Source: Capsicum annuum
Taxonomy: Eukaryota; Streptophyta; Magnoliopsida; Solanales; Solanaceae
NCBI RefSeq assembly: GCF_002878395.1
Contig: NW_025856222.1
Coordinates: 253,176-317,175 of the forward strand
Length of the DNA stretch: 64,000 bases
Direction of reading: 5' to 3'
Shown here piece after piece: positions 59,196 through 64,000 of this stretch (positions within the stretch are counted from its first letter, which is position 1; each line of letters opens with the position of its first letter). Under the pieces are notes generated by a model that did no database searches, was not told the DNA's origin, and saw nothing but the letters and a program-made list of their open reading frames with translations. The position numbers and the translations under genes are program-made.

Positions 59196-59391
59196 TGTAG
59201 GTATGTATGTATATATTAGGATTAGAGTGCACGCCACATAATATATGAACCTCATGAGTTCCCCATTCTTTCCAACCTAGAAGCGCTATACTTGGTAGTG
59301 TATGCACAACATATGTATTGCATTCATTCATTCATTTATTATTTAGGTAGAATTTTGTGTATTTGTGGTTTTAATGCTATTGATTGAGAAT
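59196..59391. repeat. Duplicated segment, copy 2
   Basis: See copy 1 (58196-58390). The two copies lie 1.0 kb apart in the same orientation. Confidence 0.75.
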
Positions 59392-59716
59392 TCTGAAGAT
59401 CTGTTGTCTGACTTTACTGGGCCAAAGCTCTATTTCACTAGGATATAATATCTATATAACTGTAATTACCTATTTAGTCTTGTATATTAAGATGACTTTC
59501 TTGATTTCAATTTTATGGTTGTATTTGGATGGTTAATATTGATGTTCTCGACACCATTTTGAATTGGGATTGATCAATTATGCTGCTAAATACAAGTGGT
59601 TATGTACTCACTCTTGTTTTTTTTCACCTTACATGTAGGTGCCGAGCTAGCGGCACCCAAGCATTAATTATGATTATGAGTGATAAAATGCATGGAGAGT
59701 CAGGGTAGTTGTTGCT

Positions 59717-61461
59717 TGTAATGACCCTTTAGATCATTTTTTATTTTTCACACTTTTCACTTTTTAAAGCTTTCATATAGTTTCCCTAAGTCATTTATGA
59801 ATTGTTGGAGCTAACGATTCAGTTACTGTTCAGTTTTTTGGTTTTTAGAGCCAATTCTCTATTTTTATATCTTTAAAGTAAGGATAGGCTATCAAGTGTA
59901 AATTTTAGGTTAATGACCCCATACGATGATTATGACATTTTCGTCAACTTTGAATGTTAATTTTAGGCTAAGGGGAACTCTTGTTTGTGCCCTAAGGCTT
60001 CCAGATTTATTTGGGTTATTTTAGGCTAGGGGGACCTTATGTTTGTGTCCTAAGGATTTTAGACTCATTTTGGGCTATTTGATGGATTTTGGTAAAAATG
60101 GCCCTTTGATGTTGGGCCTATATTTCATTGATACGACTCCATATAAAAATTTCAATGGTGCTATTTAGTTTAGAATGTCAAATTTAATAGGGTAGCATAG
60201 TTTATTTACATTTATGAGATTCCAAACGATCAATGAAAACATGGAAAATTTCAAGTTCAGCTACTGCATAGACTCAGCTAGTGCATCCACTTAAGTGAAC
60301 CTTTGGACTCTTTAGAGAAGGACGCCTTAGCAGCTAAGTTGTCACTTAAGAGGCCAAAGTCGGTACAACTATGTCTCTTTAGCGGAGGCCTACCGCTAAA
60401 GTCGGTGTTGCTTAACTGATATCTTACCTGATTTAGCAGAAGGCCAACTATGTTAGGGACTGCTTTAGCAGTACCATGCTGCGTTAGTGGTGACCACTTA
60501 AGCGACACCTGGAAGGGCATTTAATTTAGCCCTTACCTAATTTTTTCCTATTTCTCACAAGTATCAAAAGTCATACTGCCCTAAATAGTGTGGAAAATTG
60601 GTAGACTAATCTTTGGGTGATCATGGGCTGTTGGCGAGCTCGATATAATTATTTCCTCATCAGTTTCTATCTAACTATTGGTTTAATTCTTTGATTTAGT
60701 CATAAAGTCATAGTTCTTCGATGGGTTGATTTTTGTATTATTTGAGCTTAGAATTTACTCATTCTTAAGGTTAAATGATCCTTAAGGATAGAGGGATGTG
60801 TTGATGGTTTTGAAAGTGCAATTCTGTAAGTAGGCCCCACATGAGATTTTGACTCAATTTTTAACCCAAAGCATAAAATACAATATGTGTATTATTATTA
60901 GTATTCCTATATTAATGTGTAGATCATTATTTTGAAAGTGTGGAATCATTCAAAAGCTTTTTGGAAGGGAAAATCACCAATTTAGTGGACTTTATTGGGC
61001 TTTCTTCGGTGTCCAGGTAGGTAAGGCTTACCTTTCTCATAGATTTAGCTTAATTATAGTGTCAATATAATATTATGCTAGTTTATGTTGGGAATTACTA
61101 CTTTGATATATAGTTAGCAAATGTAGATTATTTAGTCGGTTAGTGAACCATAATTAGGTTGATTTGACTTAATTACCCATTCTTTAAGTTAAATTACTTT
61201 TTTAGGACTCAATGAAGCATATTAGCACCTTGTAATGGGATTTGGAACGTTAATCTAGTTCAAGATATAAATTTCCATAGAATGGTCCTTTAAGGTTAGA
61301 AGTAGGCCCCTCCACCCCACCTTAAGCATCGAATGCTATTTGCTCCTTGTAGACTCAATAGACATTTATACGCTATCCTTTTTACATTCTTGAGCCCGAG
61401 TAGAATTTAAATATGTCATGACTTATTCTAGGTTTGAACTTGGGAAATATTAAGACCAGTT
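59717..61461 (+). repeat. LTR-like segment D1
   Basis: Starts TGTAATGACCCTTTAGATC, as D2 does. It carries a strong word block (60285-60505) with CACTTAAGTG and the perfect hairpin arms CTTTAGCGG/CCGCTAAAG, and a possible TATA position near 60511-60525 (CATTTAATTT). A shared phrase (AAGGCTTACC..TTAGCTTAATT) occurs at 61021-61055 and in D2 at 62427-62452. It ends where D2 begins. Family not identified; type inferred. Confidence 0.5.
60285..60505 (+). promoter_or_regulatory. CG-word block of D1
   Basis: Words of the TTAGCGG/CTTAAG type: CACTTAAGTG (60288-60297), GTCACTTAAGAGG, CTTTAGCGG (60377-60385) with inverse CCGCTAAAG (60393-60401) and a 7-base loop, GCTTTAGCAG, CACTTAAGCG. A minus-strand ORF across it (60278-60520) is chance. 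Confidence 0.5.
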
Positions 61462-64000
61462 TGTAATGACCCTTTAGGTCATTGTCTGTGTTCTTGCTTA
61501 TTTTCACCGCTAGAGCTTCTCCAAAGCTGCCCCAAGTAAGTAGTGACTTGCGGGAATGGATAGTTTGGTTACCTGGTGATTCATTTGGTTTTTAGAACCA
61601 CTTTCCTATTTTGAAGTCTTCATTGGTTCTAATTGTCCACTAAGTAAAAACTTCAGTAAAACGACCTCAAATACAAAATCTAACTTTGCCAACATGTCTG
61701 AAATATCAAAATCTATGTGGTTACATATCTCATTTGATCAAAACGGACCTTGGATACATCTCGAGGCATTGGCCAAAGCTCGGAACCAAGTTCCAAGCTT
61801 CAGCAATTGCCTAGCATAGAAAGAGATACTGCGACCACGTAAGTGAGGTACGAATGTGGTTCCATGACCATGGCTAAGTGGGGTCTACAATCGCGCTACC
61901 TGAGGCCCAAGCAAAACCTATTTAAAGGTTGTTGCCTATTTTGGTAATTTTATGCCTCCCTCTCGAGATCTAAACCCCAATAGAGTGTAAAATCTTCAAG
62001 TGAGTCTTGTGGGTTGATTAGTATCTTGAATAACTGGTGAAAACTAATTTTTCTACAAATCTAACATAAGATTCCTCCTAGTTTGGTGTTAATTTCTTAA
62101 TTTCTAGACCCAAAACCCCTATGTCTTTGAGGCTCAATTATATCCATAAATGTGATTGACTTACTCAAATTTCTTAAGGGTTATAGCTCCCTAATAATAG
62201 TTGAGCAATGGGTTAGTCTCAAAAACTCATTTTTTTAAGGTGGGACCCTCTTGGGGTTTTGGTGTCATTTTGGACCCATGGCATAATGGTGACATAATTG
62301 GTGTTGTTTATCTTGTATGATGCTTAGATTATGTTGTAGATAGCTTGGATCAAGGAAAAAACTTTATGAAAAGAAAAGGCAAAGGCCATTGGTTCGTGAG
62401 CAATTTGGACTCAAGGTAGGTTAGGCTTACTTGTTGTTATATTGAGCTTAATTGAAGTATAATTATAATATCTTAAGAGATTAGGTGGGGTCTTAGATGA
62501 TAAATGGGTGAATAATGATGCTTGGGTTTAGTTGATCCTGGTAGGCTACTAAACTTGTAAAATATGACGCTTGACTATAGCTTAGAACCTTGGATAGTTC
62601 TACTTCTAGTCTAATGAATAGTATGAGAATAGTTTAGTTGATCTAGCAAGGAGAATGGTTTTGTTAAGTAACTTTAAGAGTATTTTGACCTAGATATGAC
62701 TAGTTATGAATTGGTCTTAGTGGTTGGGGTGACTTAGAAAGGATACTTGGAGAAGATTTTCCCTCATAGGCCTAGCAAGGATTGATAAGCCCTTATCATG
62801 TGATTAGACAACCTAGTCCAATTCCAGGAAGAAGTTAGTCTTATAGAAGTGAACTTTGGCATTATTAGGATTTAGAAGTAGGACATGACCCACCTAAAGC
62901 TTGAACTATGTAATTCCTTTGTGACCTAGATACTTGAGAAATATCTAAGTTATGTTATTGAGGTTATAATGGTTAAAACTGATTGTTGGATATGCATATG
63001 GTCGATGATTGGATAATGTGTATATTTCATTGATTATCTTGTTTTCATGATATGGATAGCCTTCGGAAGTCTTGTAAGTTAAACCTATGGTTATGCTATC
63101 ACTTTGCTTATTAATGAGTTCACCAAGTAGACCTCTAATTATGTTAACACTCCTACTATGACCCAAGACTAATGATTAAGGTAATGTTTATGTGAATGAT
63201 TTTTCTTTGGGGCTAGTATTGAGAAAAGTGGGAGTAAAAGAGGCATTTATAGAGCATGCACTTGTCTTATAATTGACTTGATAATAAATATGTTAACTTG
63301 GAAAAGTGGTGATTGCGTATATCATTTAGATACTCATGCTCATACACCTACTTATATAATGTAGTGATGATTAATAGTAAAGTATGATGTTATGTGTTAC
63401 CTTACATCACTTATATCTATATTTTTGGGCGTTGTATGCTTATTGATTTGACTGCATATGTATTTGTATATCATTTTCATAGAGGATATGTTAATGTTAT
63501 GATGATGTCTAGTGATTACGGAGGTTTTAATGATATTATGAAGATGCTCGGTAAAGCCAAAGGATATAATGATATTATGATGATGCACGAGGAATTCGAA
63601 GGATAAAATGATGTTGTGATGATACTTGGTGAATTCAAAGGATATAGTGATGTTATGATGATTCCCAGTGAATCCGAAAGATATAATGATGTTATGATAT
63701 GCTCGTGAATTCAGAGTATATAATAATGTTATGATGATGGCCGGTGAATCCAGAAGAGGTAATAATGATATGATGATACCCAATGAATCCAAAAGAGGTA
63801 ATGATGTTATGTGTAGTGAGTATATATGAATACATGGATGTATGTAGGGTTATGCCATGTGTGGTTAAACTAATTTGTGTACTTGAGACATGATGTCTTC
63901 CTTGGTAAATTGTTATCCATTCTTTGTCATTAATCACTAGATAAGAGGTGTGACCCTTGTTAACTCTAATTTGTAGCGTGAAGAAGATTGTGCCGAGTAT
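61462..64000 (+). repeat. LTR-like segment D2, continues past the window
   Basis: Starts TGTAATGACCCTTTAGGTC. A word block lies at 61825-61905 (GCGACCACGTAAGTG, CCATGACCATGGCTAAGTG, ATCGCGC), then CTATTTAAAG (61918-61927) as a TATA position about 455 bases from the start. It holds a 39-bp minisatellite (63490-63815) and ends at the window edge in GTGCCGAGTAT, similar to 59640-59650. Probably inserted next to or into D1. Confidence 0.5.
63490..63815. repeat. 39-bp minisatellite, about 8 units
   Basis: The phrase GATRTTATGATGAT recurs with spacing 39, 39, 39, 39, 39, 37, 39, 39 (63497 to 63807), each followed by a GGTGAATYCRAAGG-like part. Because 39 is a multiple of 3, it opens long ORFs on both strands (63397-63792, 63394-63606) with a 13-residue period; these are repeat artefacts. 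Confidence 0.85.

Larger units (their letters stand above)
57693..59716. other. Microsatellite-rich flank with a 200-bp duplication
   Basis: No gene. It contains (TATG)/(TA) arrays and two copies of a segment with GATTAGAGTGCACG and GAAGCGCTATACTTGG. The last 100 bases (TAGGTGCCGAGCTAGCGGCA on) look like the end of an LTR and are similar to the final bases of the window (63950-64000). Confidence 0.45.

Noticed and set aside
63490..63815. Possible CRISPR-like array
   Set aside because: Tandem units without unique spacers, in plant repeat DNA.
63397..63937. Minus-strand ORFs with a 13-residue repeat
   Set aside because: Product of the 39-bp minisatellite; the period matches and no independent coding sign is present.

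Overview
The window looks like heterochromatic plant DNA, most likely from a solanaceous or related dicot. It is AT-rich, I see no host gene, and it is packed with decayed Ty3/gypsy LTR retrotransposons and an integrated plant pararetrovirus (Caulimoviridae). Nearly all coding sequence is broken by stops and frameshifts. Many stops stand where the family has Trp or Gln, as expected from C-to-T decay of methylated DNA. The organism call rests on element types only and is an inference.

Layout. 1-2755: 3' end and 3' LTR of a Tekay/Del-type chromovirus (copy A1, + strand). 2756-11149 and 21450-about 21865: an older Athila/Tat-lineage element (E1, + strand) with gag, protease, RT, RNase H, integrase and a downstream accessory ORF of the 'putative plant transposon protein' type. 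11150-21449: a structurally complete Tekay/Del element (A2, - strand) with 2.55-kb LTRs, initiator-tRNA-Met primer site, gag-pol, chromodomain and a perfect 5-bp target duplication. It sits inside the E1 accessory ORF and splits it. 21872-25498: part of a second Athila/Tat element (E2, - strand) ending at a decayed tRNA-Asp primer site and the edge of its LTR. 25499-31380: a second Tekay-type family (B, - strand) with one whole LTR, an integrase-side internal remnant and a truncated LTR. 31381-34168: unassigned repeat DNA.

34169-42588: an element with two 1.5-kb LTRs (C, + strand) and a tRNA-Asp type primer site but no polymerase. It carries an unrecognised ORF and another copy of the 'plant transposon protein' ORF. 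42589-46440: unassigned AT-rich DNA. 46453-57692: an endogenous pararetrovirus cluster with a forward capsid fragment, a nearly full reverse copy, a scrambled 380-bp junction and a long forward copy. Each long copy carries capsid/zinc-finger, protease, RT-RNase H, a downstream ORF and a promoter/poly(A) region. 57693-64000: microsatellites, a 200-bp duplication and two LTR-like segments that start TGTAATGACC (D1, D2), the second holding a 39-bp minisatellite.

The most notable pattern is that each LTR family carries, some 220-450 bp from its LTR start (535-785 bp in D1) and just upstream of a TATA-like site, a block of short CG-containing words repeated in direct and inverted orientation. The word differs between families. 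Similar blocks lie upstream of the accessory ORF inside elements E1 and C.
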